From a virus: a stretch of 32,762 bases of DNA. Within the stretch, counting starts at the first letter, position 1. Each line of letters begins with the position of its first letter. The notes beneath the pieces are model-generated. The model saw only the letters and a list, made by a program, of their open reading frames with translations. It was not told where the DNA came from and made no database searches. A program made the translations under genes and the position numbers. Shown piece by piece: positions 6,880-15,439 of this stretch. The stretch lies in IMG/VR virus record IMGVR_UViG_3300027822_000029, positions 1 to 32,762 of that record; one strand, 5' to 3'.

Positions 6880-7171
6880 AGAAGATGGGCGTGTCGGAGG
6901 ACCCGCTTATGTTGATGATAATCTTCAAAGAATTAGAGAAGAAGAACTTCGGGCTGCACATAAAACGCAGTATGGAAAGCATGCGCTTATTCTTGAACTT
7001 GTAGGGCACTGTTTCTTCCGGGAAACCCAGACGGAGGAAGAGGTTGTCTTATGTAATATGGCTAAGCGTAAGTTGGCCATGATGGGGATATGGCTCCCCG
7101 GCAATGAAGAGAAAATTGTAGAGGCTCTTCTAAGAATTGCCAGTCCAATAAAAGGAGAGATAGATGATTAG
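6851..7171 (+). CDS. Conserved-type small protein between portal and scaffold (106 aa)
   Basis: The start is GTG at 6851 with GGAG seven bases upstream, inside the end of the portal gene. The protein (ANLLNQWFREDGRVGGPAYVDDNL) is soluble with a helical core and a Cys-containing stretch, LVGHCFFRETQTEEEVVLCNMAKRKLA. Podoviruses of this type often carry a gene of this size between portal and scaffold, with no proven function. It overlaps the scaffold start by eight bases, so the three genes are coupled. Confidence 0.65.
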   Translation: MANLLNQWFREDGRVGGPAYVDDNLQRIREEELRAAHKTQYGKHALILELVGHCFFRETQTEEEVVLCNMAKRKLAMMGIWLPGNEEKIVEALLRIASPIKGEIDD

Positions 7172-7928
7172 ATTAGGAAGAGAACTATTTGACTTGATTT
7201 GCTTTGATAAAGATGGTGGGGGGGCAGAGCCACCGGCAGATCCGCCGGCAGATCTACCAGCAGATCCACCAGCAGATCCACCGCCTGAAACCCCGCCCGC
7301 TTACGAACCGCATCCATACCAGGCTCAAGCCAGGGGCGATTTTAAGACTGATGAGTTCTTTAAGGATTTTACTGATATTACCTCAGTAATGGAATCTCTA
7401 AAGAAAAGTAGAGCAGAAATTACTGAATTAACTGCTAATCCACCGGTTAAGGCTCCTGAAGTGCCAGAAACCTATAAATTGCTGGACAATTCAGAGGTGG
7501 ATGGTGTATCATTAGAACCAGAAGAAGTTGAGACATTGCAAGCAAATGCTGCTGCAATATCCGCGACCCAAGAGCAGTTCGAGGCAATGGTTAAGTCCGT
7601 TGCTGCGGATAAGAAAGCTCAGTCTGATTTTATTCTTGAACGCCGGGATGCTTCAGTGAAGATGCTCCAGGACCTTTGGCCCAGCGAGAAAGAATATAAA
7701 GAAGGTTGGGCTCGGTATAATGCCGCCGCTGATGGGCTTGAAAAAGCCGGAATCAAGGGGGTAAGAAAGCTCATGGAGAATCCGTCATATGGCGATAATG
7801 CTGTGTTGATTCGGGTTCTTTCTGAGTTTGGCCGATTCTTTACCGACGATACCCTGCTTGACGGAAACGGCGGGATTATTCCTAATCAGAATAAGACTGG
7901 ACAGCTCACTTACACAACAATAGAATAA
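7164..7928 (+). CDS. Capsid scaffolding protein (254 aa)
   Basis: The gene lies between portal and major capsid genes, the standard place for the scaffold that directs procapsid assembly and then leaves. The product is acidic and helical, with a proline-rich N-terminal region made of PPAD repeats (about 23-40), a long central helix region (VETLQANAAAISATQEQFEAMVKSVAADKKAQSDFILERRDASVKML) and a C-terminal part that should touch the shell. GGAG sits before the ATG. There are no enzymatic motifs, so a fused protease is unlikely. The assignment is by position and composition. Confidence 0.75.
   Translation: MIRLGRELFDLICFDKDGGGAEPPADPPADLPADPPADPPPETPPAYEPHPYQAQARGDFKTDEFFKDFTDITSVMESLKKSRAEITELTANPPVKAPEVPETYKLLDNSEVDGVSLEPEEVETLQANAAAISATQEQFEAMVKSVAADKKAQSDFILERRDASVKMLQDLWPSEKEYKEGWARYNAAADGLEKAGIKGVRKLMENPSYGDNAVLIRVLSEFGRFFTDDTLLDGNGGIIPNQNKTGQLTYTTIE
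7230..7289 (+). repeat. 12-bp tandem repeat encoding PPAD
   Basis: About five units of CCACCGGCAGAT type, with single-base variants, encode P-P-A-D repeats near the scaffold N-terminus. The repeat keeps frame and probably varies in copy number between relatives. Confidence 0.75.
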
Positions 7929-8017
7929 CAAGACCCGAAACGGCCTGTTCCCCCAACCATAAGGGTAAGGGCTGCTGCGAAACGGAATTGTCAGAGAAAA
8001 CCTTTTAGGAGATTTTT
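7929..8017 (+). promoter_or_regulatory. Leader of the major capsid gene
   Basis: This 89-base gap is the largest inside the head module. It contains an exact 8-base direct repeat CGAAACGG (7936-7943 and 7978-7985) flanking a C-run followed by G-runs (CCCCC at 7950-7954, then AAGGG and AAGGG), which can pair in several ways. AGGAG precedes the capsid ATG. A promoter or RNA processing site boosting capsid synthesis is plausible, but no consensus promoter is clear. Confidence 0.35.
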
Positions 8018-8983
8018 ATGGCAACTATTACAAGCGGCAGCCTAACGCTTATAGATCTTGCAAAACGCATGAACAACAACAACATGCTGACCATTGCGGA
8101 AGTCCTCTCGGAAGAGAACGATTATATGCGCGATGCGGCTCATGTTGAAGCAAACGGCACCACATTAAATACTTTCAATCAGAGAGTATCCGAACCGACC
8201 GGCTCATGGAGGGCCCTCAATGAGGGAACTGAAGTTGAGCGTAGTATAGTAAAACAGGTAGAAGAAGGAATGGGAATGATCGAAGCCTGGTCACAGGTTG
8301 ACGCGAAGCTCGTTGATCTTGCACCAGACAAAGCAAAATTCCGTTCTGACGAAGACCTGGCTTTTGTTTCAGGTATCGGAAAGACTCATGCGTCAGCATT
8401 TGTCTATGGAAACCTTGGAACCAACCCGAAATCATTCAATGGCATAGCATCAAGATATTTCGATATCTCTGATAGTGCCAATGTATGGGACGGTGGGGGC
8501 TCAGCTAATATGACATCAATGTGGATAGTACAGTGGGGTTCAACCAAAGTACATTTTATCCATCCTCGTAACTCTAAAATTGGCCTCCAGACCGATGATA
8601 AGGGTAAGCGAGTTGTTCTTGATGCTAACCGCAATCCTTATGATGCATACCAGACTAAGTTCACTTGGGACACTGGCTTATGTATCCATGATGATAGATG
8701 CATCCAGAGACTCGGCAGAATTGATTCAACGGTAGACGTATCTACAAACAATATTGACAACGTCCTCATCCAGGCTCTTAATAAGATGCCTATGAAGGGT
8801 GCAGGCGCAATGATTTACATGAACGACACCATGCTTTCTCAGTTTGAAATCAACGCAAAGGACAAGACTAACGTGGATTACAGTACGAAGAATGTATGGG
8901 GCGAAGATGTAATCGCTTTCCGTGGCCGGCCGCTTAGGATGATTGACAAAATCACCAACGCAGAAACCGACTGTGTAGCGTAA
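8018..8983 (+). CDS. Major capsid protein, BPP-1-like (321 aa)
   Basis: The protein resembles the capsid proteins of BPP-1-type podoviruses. It begins with the typical MATITSGSLTLIDLAKRM..NMLTIAEVLSE, followed by a segment around W68-E85 (WRALNEGTEVERSIVKQVEEG) and FVYGNLGTNPKSFNGIASRY. The HK97 fold is expected, with 415 copies for a T=7 shell if built like relatives (known for the family, not seen here). Length is normal. AGGAG lies before the ATG, and the cement gene follows after 10 bases. A Gln at the end of the N-arm, or other cross-linking residues, cannot be judged by eye. Confidence 0.9.
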   Translation: MATITSGSLTLIDLAKRMNNNNMLTIAEVLSEENDYMRDAAHVEANGTTLNTFNQRVSEPTGSWRALNEGTEVERSIVKQVEEGMGMIEAWSQVDAKLVDLAPDKAKFRSDEDLAFVSGIGKTHASAFVYGNLGTNPKSFNGIASRYFDISDSANVWDGGGSANMTSMWIVQWGSTKVHFIHPRNSKIGLQTDDKGKRVVLDANRNPYDAYQTKFTWDTGLCIHDDRCIQRLGRIDSTVDVSTNNIDNVLIQALNKMPMKGAGAMIYMNDTMLSQFEINAKDKTNVDYSTKNVWGEDVIAFRGRPLRMIDKITNAETDCVA

Positions 8984-8993
8984 GGAGGAAGCT

Positions 8994-9365
8994 ATGATAA
9001 CTGATGTTAAAAATACTTTCGCAAAAGAACTGGAATCAGTAGGGGCTTCGGGCCAGGTTGGTGATATCATTGACCTCGGAGCTGAGTATGACGCTTCTGT
9101 CGGTAATGAGCTTGTGGCTCACGTAGTCGTGACTACTGACTATGCCGCAGGAACTTCACAGGCCTTTGCTGTGAGAACTTGTGCCACTGAAGGCGGCACT
9201 TACGTGGCAAAAGGCACGACAGAAGCAATTCTAACTGCCAGCCTCAAGGCCGGTCTTCATAAAGAGATTAAATTCTCTGGATTAAGCAGGTATCTTCAGC
9301 TTTACAGAACAGCCGTTGGTACTGCTACCGCCGGTAATATATCGGGTTGGGTAGCACCAAGATAA
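8994..9365 (+). CDS. Capsid cement protein, Bbp16-like (123 aa)
   Basis: The protein would sit on the outside of the shell and stabilise it. It shows the features of Bbp16-type cement proteins: an N-terminal VIDLG-like stretch (GDIIDLGAEYDASVGNELVAHVVVTTDY), alternating beta strands, and a closing pattern SGLSRYLQLYRTAVGTATAGNISGWV. The gene directly follows the major capsid gene with AGGAGG before the ATG. An intrinsic terminator lies five bases after its stop, so it ends the head transcription unit. Confidence 0.75.
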   Translation: MITDVKNTFAKELESVGASGQVGDIIDLGAEYDASVGNELVAHVVVTTDYAAGTSQAFAVRTCATEGGTYVAKGTTEAILTASLKAGLHKEIKFSGLSRYLQLYRTAVGTATAGNISGWVAPR

Positions 9366-9370
9366 ATTAA

Positions 9371-9393
9371 GGGGTGGAGTAATCCACCCTTTT
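9371..9393 (+). terminator. Intrinsic terminator after the head genes
   Basis: GGGTGGA (9372-9378) pairs with TCCACCC (9383-9389) around a GTAA loop of GNRA type; a G-T pair can extend the stem, and four T residues follow. It lies five bases after the cement gene stop. The T-run is short and merges directly into the palindromic repeat that follows, so termination may be partial. Confidence 0.75.
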
Positions 9394-9471
9394 CAAATAC
9401 GACACACGTGTCGTATTTAGTAGGACTGCAGAGACTTTAGTCACACTAAATACGACACACCTGTCGTATTT
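9391..9471. repeat. Composite palindromic element: two AAATACGACAC palindromes in opposite orientation
   Basis: The first palindrome (9395-9418; arms AAATACGACAC and GTGTCGTATTT around AC) begins a copy of the 51-bp repeat also found at 1178-1228. The second (9448-9471) has 10-base arms AAATACGACA and TGTCGTATTT around CACC. Between them, TTTAGT CAC ACTAAA (9436-9450) is another small dyad. The flank of the second palindrome (AGTCACACTAAATACGACAC) is the reverse complement of the flank of the copy at 1182-1205, so the element is two units head to head and could form a large cruciform. It lies between a terminator and the next gene. Confidence 0.8.
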
Positions 9472-9493
9472 GGTTATTAAATAAGGAGTTTTT

Positions 9494-9889
9494 ATGGAAA
9501 CAAAAGCGATTTGTATCGAACCGAATTTTCCCGGCACAAAACTATTTGAAGTTGGGGATGAAGCAGACCTGTCTGAGATAGATTACAATCTCAGGTATTG
9601 TTTTGAAATTGGTGGAGTCCGGTTGGACAAGATAGAAGAAATCAGCGATAAGCGATTCTATCTATCCAGAGAAACCTTGAAAGACGCAAAAGAGGTTGGG
9701 AAGAAGCTGAAGGCAGAAATTAAAGAGATTGAGGGTAAATCTAAATCTCTGGAAGCGGAAAATGCCGAGTTGAAGCTGAAGCTGGCAAAACTTGAAGGCG
9801 GTGGAAAGAAAAAAGATCTTAACTCTGCAGCAGTAGAAGTTGAGACTATCGTCAATGATGTAGATCCAATGATTGAGGATGCATTCTAA
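9494..9889 (+). CDS. Coiled-coil virion-module protein of unknown function (131 aa)
   Basis: The N-terminal half is a small folded domain (METKAICIEPNFPGTKLFEVGDEADL). Residues about 55-105 form a clear heptad coiled coil (RETLKDAKEVGKKLKAEIKEIEGKSKSLEAENAELKLKLAKLE). The tail is short and acidic. AAGGAG lies before the ATG. It is the first gene after the head terminator and the palindromic element, and the tail tube gene follows after two bases. It is probably a structural or assembly factor; family not recognised. Confidence 0.6.
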   Translation: METKAICIEPNFPGTKLFEVGDEADLSEIDYNLRYCFEIGGVRLDKIEEISDKRFYLSRETLKDAKEVGKKLKAEIKEIEGKSKSLEAENAELKLKLAKLEGGGKKKDLNSAAVEVETIVNDVDPMIEDAF

Positions 9890-9891
9890 TT

Positions 9892-10470
9892 ATGGCGAGC
9901 AAACTTGAAATCAAAAATATGGCCCTTCAGTCACTTGGCGAAGAGCCTATGGCCTCCGATGGGGAAACCACGAAGTCTGCAGTAATGACCGAAACGTTCT
10001 TTCAGCAGTCACTCGAAGAGATCCTTGTCAGGCATGATTGGTGTTTTGCTCATAAACGAGCATCGATTTCTTATGAAGTCGATGCTCCAGCATTTGGATA
10101 CTCATATAAATACTTACTACCGAGTGACAGTATAAGAATATCCAACATTAACAATGACAAAAATAAGCTTTATTCGATTGAATTGGGCTATATCCTTATA
10201 GATGATGATACCTGTGATTTGTTATATGTTTCCAAGATAGATAATTATGGGTTATTGTCTCCTGTTTTTGTTGCAAGCCTATCTGCTTTAATTGCCTCAA
10301 AATTAGCCTATGGGCTGGCTGGCAGCGATACTAAAGCCAAAGAGCAGCAAAGTATTTATCAAGCCTATTATGCTGAGGCTCTTATGGCAGACAAACTTGC
10401 CGGTCTTGGGGTAGATGAAGGCACTGAATATGGTGAGGGAGTCGGACAATGGGCAAATCGGGAAAGCTGA
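9892..10470 (+). CDS. Tail tube protein, T7 gp11-like adaptor (192 aa)
   Basis: The protein matches the tail tubular protein A pattern: MASKLEIKNMALQSLGEEPMASDGE at the start (families of this type open with a helix ending in LG..pi), EEILVRHDWCFAHKRA around 41-58, and a C-terminal helical region with QQSIYQAYYAEALMADKL. A dodecamer would dock under the portal. Length is normal. It overlaps the nozzle gene by 22 bases, as often seen for gp11/gp12-type pairs. Confidence 0.8.
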   Translation: MASKLEIKNMALQSLGEEPMASDGETTKSAVMTETFFQQSLEEILVRHDWCFAHKRASISYEVDAPAFGYSYKYLLPSDSIRISNINNDKNKLYSIELGYILIDDDTCDLLYVSKIDNYGLLSPVFVASLSALIASKLAYGLAGSDTKAKEQQSIYQAYYAEALMADKLAGLGVDEGTEYGEGVGQWANRES

Positions 10471-12500
10471 CAGATTATAATATAACAAACTTTATTTCAG
10501 GAGAGTTAAGTCCGCGGCTGCAGGGGCGTGTTGATATTAAATCATACATCCAAGGATGTAAGACTATACGAGACATGATAGTCCTTCCGCAAGGTGGAGT
10601 CACAAGAAGGCCAGGTATAGTCACAGAGAAATTATTAGGAACAGCAGTTTATGCTGGAATGGGATTTTCTCCAACGCCAGATGTAAATTATATTCTTATA
10701 CTCGACCATTTTGAAATAAATGTATATAAGCATACTAATAAAACACGTTGGATTTATGATCCTGAAATGGAATGGACTCTTTATGCAGCACTCCCTTGGC
10801 CTTCTACTTTGGCAATTAATCTCCCTGAAATTAAAACAGTAATAAACAATAATACTATTTATTTCTTTTGTAATGAAATGAAACCTACAGTTTTAACTTA
10901 TACAGGGACAACCTTTACCCTTGCTTTATGGGCTCCTGATGTAACAGCTTTTACAACTCCATTCGTGGCAACTTCACCTCTTGTGGCTGGAGGCTATCCA
11001 GGCTGTGGTACAATTTATGAAGGCCGGCTTTTAATTTCTGGATCTATAGATTATCCAGATCTTTATCATGGGACAGTAGCTGGAAATTATGATTCATTTC
11101 CAACTCCTGGTTCTCCAATAACAGATGCAGATGCGTATGAAAAAAGAGTCTCAATATCAGGATCTTCTGCTGTAGAGTGGATGCAGAATATTGGAGCATT
11201 AGTGTTTGGAACAGATGCCGGAATAGCAACAAGATCATCAAGACAGGAATTAATGACTTCCCTGACCAGCTCCTTTACTCTGATGGCTTCAGCGTATGGA
11301 GCCAGCTCGCAACAGGGTTTTCTCATGGGAGGGGAAGTCTTTTATATACAGAAAGGTGAACGAAAGATAAGAATGGCACAATATAATGCCAATACAGAAA
11401 CCTATCTTACTCCAGATTTATTAGGACATGCCGAACATATTACACAGTCAAGAATAAAGAAAGCTGTTTATATGCAGAATCCTGAATCAATATTATGGCT
11501 TTTACTTGAAGATGGGAATCTTGCTTCTATGACATATGATCAGTCATCTGGAATGCTTGCATGGGCTACACATATAACTGAAGGGAAAACAGTAGATATC
11601 TTTATAAGCGATGGACCGGAATCTTCAACACTTATGTTAATAACAGAGAAAGATATATTTAGTCATGAAACATATTTAGAATCTATGGACACCCTTTTCC
11701 CGTTAGATATAAAAGATAATAATTTTTTAAATAAAAGTATTAAACATCTTGCAGGCCCTGACATGGATATTGGCTATATAGAAGCTCGACCAATTGTTAT
11801 TGGGCCAGATACATTTTATTCACCGACAATTTATACATTTTATGGGAGTGGGTTTGATATTATGGATGGCAGCTATGTCAAGATTTATGATTCTGGGTTT
11901 GAAGAGCTGGACTATAAAATGTTTAAAGCTGAGATGCCGTTGCCAACACATACTGATAGAATATATTTAAAAGACGTTGTTACAGATGAATATATTTTAA
12001 TGGATGATTTTCCAATTGTGTATTATACAGGTAGGATCGTTGCCGTTTCTAATAGTGTGACAGGATTAACAACGTTTGCTGGCGAAGAGATAGATTATTC
12101 TATAGATGGCGGGGATGGTGGAAAGGCTGTTGTTTCTGCTGGGGGTGTTTTAGAACTATCTAGTTATGGAAATAAGATAATGATAGGGCATACTTATGCA
12201 TCATATATAATCCCTATGAATTTTGCAGGCTCAAAGAATAAGCAAAAAAGAATTGCAAAGATTTCTGCAGAACTTTATAACTCAGTCGGAGGCAAAGCTG
12301 GTAAAACGCTTGAGAGCTTAGATCCTTTACCGACAACAGAGGTAGTGGTTTTGGACGATCCTCCCAATTTAAATAATGGAATAATTAAAATCCCATTTCG
12401 CGGAGGGTCCTCATATGATGGAGATTTGATTCTATTACAAGACAGGCCGCTACCGTTTACGGTCCTTTCAATAATTGCAGAAGTGGAAATAGGGGAATAA
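10449..12500 (+). CDS. Tail nozzle protein, T7 gp12-like (683 aa)
   Basis: The N-terminus carries the family signature NFISGELSPRLQGRVDIKSYIQGCKTIRDMIVLPQGGVTRRPG (about residues 14-56; compare GELSPRL, GC, and PQGG..RRPG in relatives). The remainder is beta-rich, as expected of the nozzle, which forms the lower tail as a hexamer and holds the fibres. Length is at the lower end of the usual range but complete. It starts inside the tail tube gene, and the first ejection protein follows after one base. Confidence 0.85.
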   Translation: MGKSGKLTDYNITNFISGELSPRLQGRVDIKSYIQGCKTIRDMIVLPQGGVTRRPGIVTEKLLGTAVYAGMGFSPTPDVNYILILDHFEINVYKHTNKTRWIYDPEMEWTLYAALPWPSTLAINLPEIKTVINNNTIYFFCNEMKPTVLTYTGTTFTLALWAPDVTAFTTPFVATSPLVAGGYPGCGTIYEGRLLISGSIDYPDLYHGTVAGNYDSFPTPGSPITDADAYEKRVSISGSSAVEWMQNIGALVFGTDAGIATRSSRQELMTSLTSSFTLMASAYGASSQQGFLMGGEVFYIQKGERKIRMAQYNANTETYLTPDLLGHAEHITQSRIKKAVYMQNPESILWLLLEDGNLASMTYDQSSGMLAWATHITEGKTVDIFISDGPESSTLMLITEKDIFSHETYLESMDTLFPLDIKDNNFLNKSIKHLAGPDMDIGYIEARPIVIGPDTFYSPTIYTFYGSGFDIMDGSYVKIYDSGFEELDYKMFKAEMPLPTHTDRIYLKDVVTDEYILMDDFPIVYYTGRIVAVSNSVTGLTTFAGEEIDYSIDGGDGGKAVVSAGGVLELSSYGNKIMIGHTYASYIIPMNFAGSKNKQKRIAKISAELYNSVGGKAGKTLESLDPLPTTEVVVLDDPPNLNNGIIKIPFRGGSSYDGDLILLQDRPLPFTVLSIIAEVEIGE

Positions 12501-12501
12501 T

Positions 12502-13110
12502 ATGAATAAAGCAGCGGTAGAGAGAGGATTACTTGGTTTCATGGGGAGTATTCCTGGGTTTGGTGGAATAACAAATGCTGTTCTTGCTAAGAAATCAAGA
12601 GAAAAAGAAGATAGAATGGCTGGCCTTGAGGCTATAAATAGAGAGAAAATAGCCCAGAAAGAGAAAGATGATTTAATTTATAAAAAGAACCAAGCTCTCA
12701 TGGATGCCGCAACGAATACTACTTTAGCATCTGAGGCCGCGCAGTCTGCTGCACAGATACAGGAGCAAGGCAGGCAAGCTTCAGAGCAAATTAAAGTTAA
12801 GGGAGCAAAGACTCTTGGCTCGCAGAGCGCTATGTTAGCTGCGACCGGGCAGACAGGGGCAGGAAGCGCAACTGGTCTGCAGTCACAGACTGCAGCAAAC
12901 ACGGCTGCAGACGTAGAAACAACTCTATCTAATGCGGCATCAGAAGCTGGGATTTATTCAACAAAGGCAGAAGGTTATACAACACTAGCTACCACTCTTG
13001 GTGAACAGGCTACAGCTTATGAAGAGGCTGCTGAAGAAATAGAACCTGAAGATGAATATAATGCTTATATAGACGCGTATTATGGGAAGGAGGACCAACT
13101 TGCAATTTAG
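12502..13110 (+). CDS. Ejection (internal virion) protein A, gp14-like (202 aa)
   Basis: The protein has a small hydrophobic N-terminus (GLLGFMGSIPGFGGITNAVLA), then a long Ala-, Gln- and Glu-rich helix (EAAQSAAQIQEQGRQASEQIKVKG), a Gly/Ser/Ala-rich middle (MLAATGQTGAGSATGLQSQTAANTAAD) and an acidic tail. This composition and the place after the nozzle are typical of the smallest ejectosome protein of T7-like phages, which enters the outer membrane when DNA is released. AGGGGAATA precedes the ATG. Assigned by position and composition. Confidence 0.65.
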   Translation: MNKAAVERGLLGFMGSIPGFGGITNAVLAKKSREKEDRMAGLEAINREKIAQKEKDDLIYKKNQALMDAATNTTLASEAAQSAAQIQEQGRQASEQIKVKGAKTLGSQSAMLAATGQTGAGSATGLQSQTAANTAADVETTLSNAASEAGIYSTKAEGYTTLATTLGEQATAYEEAAEEIEPEDEYNAYIDAYYGKEDQLAI

Positions 13111-15439
13111 ACTTGAGGATAATGAAAAGGAAGTTCTCTCTGGTGTTCGTCAAACTTCGGGGGCAGTAAGACAGCAGGCAATATATCACCCGGGTGAATA
13201 TATCAGTATGGCCGCTCTATCTGGACTGAGAGGAGGTATGAGGCGCGACCAGTATACTGACCAAATATGGAGGGGTGTAGGCGACATGACCATGCAACTA
13301 GCTGGCATTGTGGCGGCTGGTATTGGAGCAGAAGCAGCTGGAGCAGCGAATTTAACGTCAACTCCTCAGTCCATACCTGAAAAGGAGACTCTTGGAGCAA
13401 AAGGTCCAATGGCAGGGGTCGAGGCAAATCTTACTCCTGAGATAACCAATGAGAGTCTGATGCCAGAATGGGAAAATGAATCGCCAAGTAAAACAAAAAC
13501 TATAGTTGAGGCTATGGCAAGACAAGCTTTTCCTACTATTGCTAATGCTTATGATAATGGGAATGCGCTGGCCAACTCAAGTGCAAAGATTTATGACCAG
13601 ACTAATGGAATTAATAGGCAGTTAAAAGACCAAGGTTCTTTACAGTCAGAAATTGCTCAGATGTTACAGGCTGAAAACCCAGAAGATTATGATAAAATGA
13701 CAGATGAAATATTTAATACATATATGGCTGCAGCTCAAGAAGATCTTACTAAGCCGGCTTATCAAGTGTATTATAAACAAATGCAAGAGTTGGAGAACTC
13801 TACAAGGGCTAAAATAGTATCAGCGGCTGGAAAAGCAATGTTTGATGATGCCCTACTTGCAAACACAAACCTCCTTGAGGCCGCCGTTCTAAATGGAAGC
13901 AAGGCAGAGATTGACTCAATAATAGATGCCGGCCGTACCGGGGCCGGAACAGGTGTTATGCTTTATGGTGATGTCGTTGCAGAGGACAAAAGGCAAAAGA
14001 GATACGCTGAAGTTGATATGAAGAATTTCCGCACCGACCTTTCAAAATTAGGATATGATAGGGCTTTATCTGTCCTTAATGATCCAAAGGCTTTTCCAGA
14101 TGTATACGATGAAGATGGTAATCTTGTTCGTCCAGCAATAACTAATGGACAAAGGGAGGCCCTTAAAGAAGAAATACTGGCCAATCGGGATCAATCAGAA
14201 AGAGACAAAAAGTATCGCTCGTCAAAAGCAAAAGAAGAGATAGCGAATTTGGCACCGCGAATAAGAAGTGGTGAATTAAATCTTTATGATGAAATGGCTA
14301 AAAAAGAGGAGGACTTATTACTATCAGATAAATCTGCTTTGCAGGCCTTCTTTAGAACAGGAGATGGTCCTGGTGGATTAACAGCTACTCAGGAGTTAAC
14401 AAAGGAGCTTACAGACGTTTATATAGATGTACAGAATCAAGTTATAACCCCACAAGAAGGAGTGGAAAAGACTCATAATATCATTAAAGGTTCACCAAAG
14501 GATGCTGTCATTCCAACCGCAACATTAATGACAATTGAAGAAGGGTATCGTAATAACGGAATAATGCCTGGTCTTGATGATTTTGTAAAAGAAATATCGA
14601 ATCTGACTGATAAAGATGATAAAAGTCTTTTAAACCCTGGACAAATTACTTTAGCAAGGTCTCAGGTTTACACCATGATGGGATCAAGAGAGTTTTTGGC
14701 AAAGACACCTGAAGAGCAATCTCTTGCTGTTAACAATATAATTGCTAAGATACAAGAAACTTCTTCTATAACTAGTGTTGAAGACGCAGGAACAGTAAGA
14801 CTTGGATATCAGAAGTTCGAGACTAAAGATAAAAAGAGTATTAATGATGAGAATACATATTTGGAATCATTGCAGGAAGTTTCCCAGCTAGGTGGATATG
14901 CTGGAATTGAACATAGAGAAATCAATAAGATTATTGGTCTTGGAGAGAACGGAGAAGAATTCTTTAAAGAAGAGATAGGCCATGAGTCTATGTATAAGTT
15001 TCTTGAAAATGGAGATTGGGTATATGTTGATGCTACAGGCGATGAATATTATGTTCGTATTAATCCAGCCAACAGTGATAGCGATAAAGTTGCAGAACTT
15101 GTGAAAATAGGAAGTGGTACAGACACTTCAGTAATCCATGATGACGAAGGGCGAGTCCAGAATGGGTTTGTTGCGGAGATAAAAAAGGGGAATGAAATTA
15201 TTTCTCCAGCATTTCTTGTTGATGGCGGTAAAAGGATTATGCTTGATATGGACTCGATAGCTAAAAAAGAGTCACCATTCACAAGAGATATAAATAAAAC
15301 ATTTATTATTGAACCATATGGGAGTGATTATCCATATGAGATAGATTTAAAGAATAAGTTTTCAGTAAGGATTACGGATTGGGATGAGTACTATAAGATC
15401 GGAACTGAATATTACGCCGCCAAGCAGGAAAGGCGATAA
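13100..15439 (+). CDS. Ejection (internal virion) protein B, gp15-like (779 aa)
   Basis: A perfect AGGAGG lies six bases before a TTG at 13100; the in-frame ATG at 13082 would place that motif inside the coding part, so the TTG start is preferred. The protein is mainly helical and has no membrane segment or signal peptide. By position between the gp14-like and giant ejection proteins it is the ejectosome tube protein expected in the periplasm during DNA entry. Length is close to T7 gp15 (about 750 residues). The stop overlaps the next ATG. Confidence 0.65.
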   Translation: MQFRLEDNEKEVLSGVRQTSGAVRQQAIYHPGEYISMAALSGLRGGMRRDQYTDQIWRGVGDMTMQLAGIVAAGIGAEAAGAANLTSTPQSIPEKETLGAKGPMAGVEANLTPEITNESLMPEWENESPSKTKTIVEAMARQAFPTIANAYDNGNALANSSAKIYDQTNGINRQLKDQGSLQSEIAQMLQAENPEDYDKMTDEIFNTYMAAAQEDLTKPAYQVYYKQMQELENSTRAKIVSAAGKAMFDDALLANTNLLEAAVLNGSKAEIDSIIDAGRTGAGTGVMLYGDVVAEDKRQKRYAEVDMKNFRTDLSKLGYDRALSVLNDPKAFPDVYDEDGNLVRPAITNGQREALKEEILANRDQSERDKKYRSSKAKEEIANLAPRIRSGELNLYDEMAKKEEDLLLSDKSALQAFFRTGDGPGGLTATQELTKELTDVYIDVQNQVITPQEGVEKTHNIIKGSPKDAVIPTATLMTIEEGYRNNGIMPGLDDFVKEISNLTDKDDKSLLNPGQITLARSQVYTMMGSREFLAKTPEEQSLAVNNIIAKIQETSSITSVEDAGTVRLGYQKFETKDKKSINDENTYLESLQEVSQLGGYAGIEHREINKIIGLGENGEEFFKEEIGHESMYKFLENGDWVYVDATGDEYYVRINPANSDSDKVAELVKIGSGTDTSVIHDDEGRVQNGFVAEIKKGNEIISPAFLVDGGKRIMLDMDSIAKKESPFTRDINKTFIIEPYGSDYPYEIDLKNKFSVRITDWDEYYKIGTEYYAAKQERR

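Noticed and set aside
7204-7389. Rightward 61-codon frame MIKMVGGQSHRQIRRQIYQQ inside the scaffold gene
   Set aside because: Its repetitive product is the +1 reading of the PPAD tandem repeat; the scaffold frame has the binding site and the proper length.
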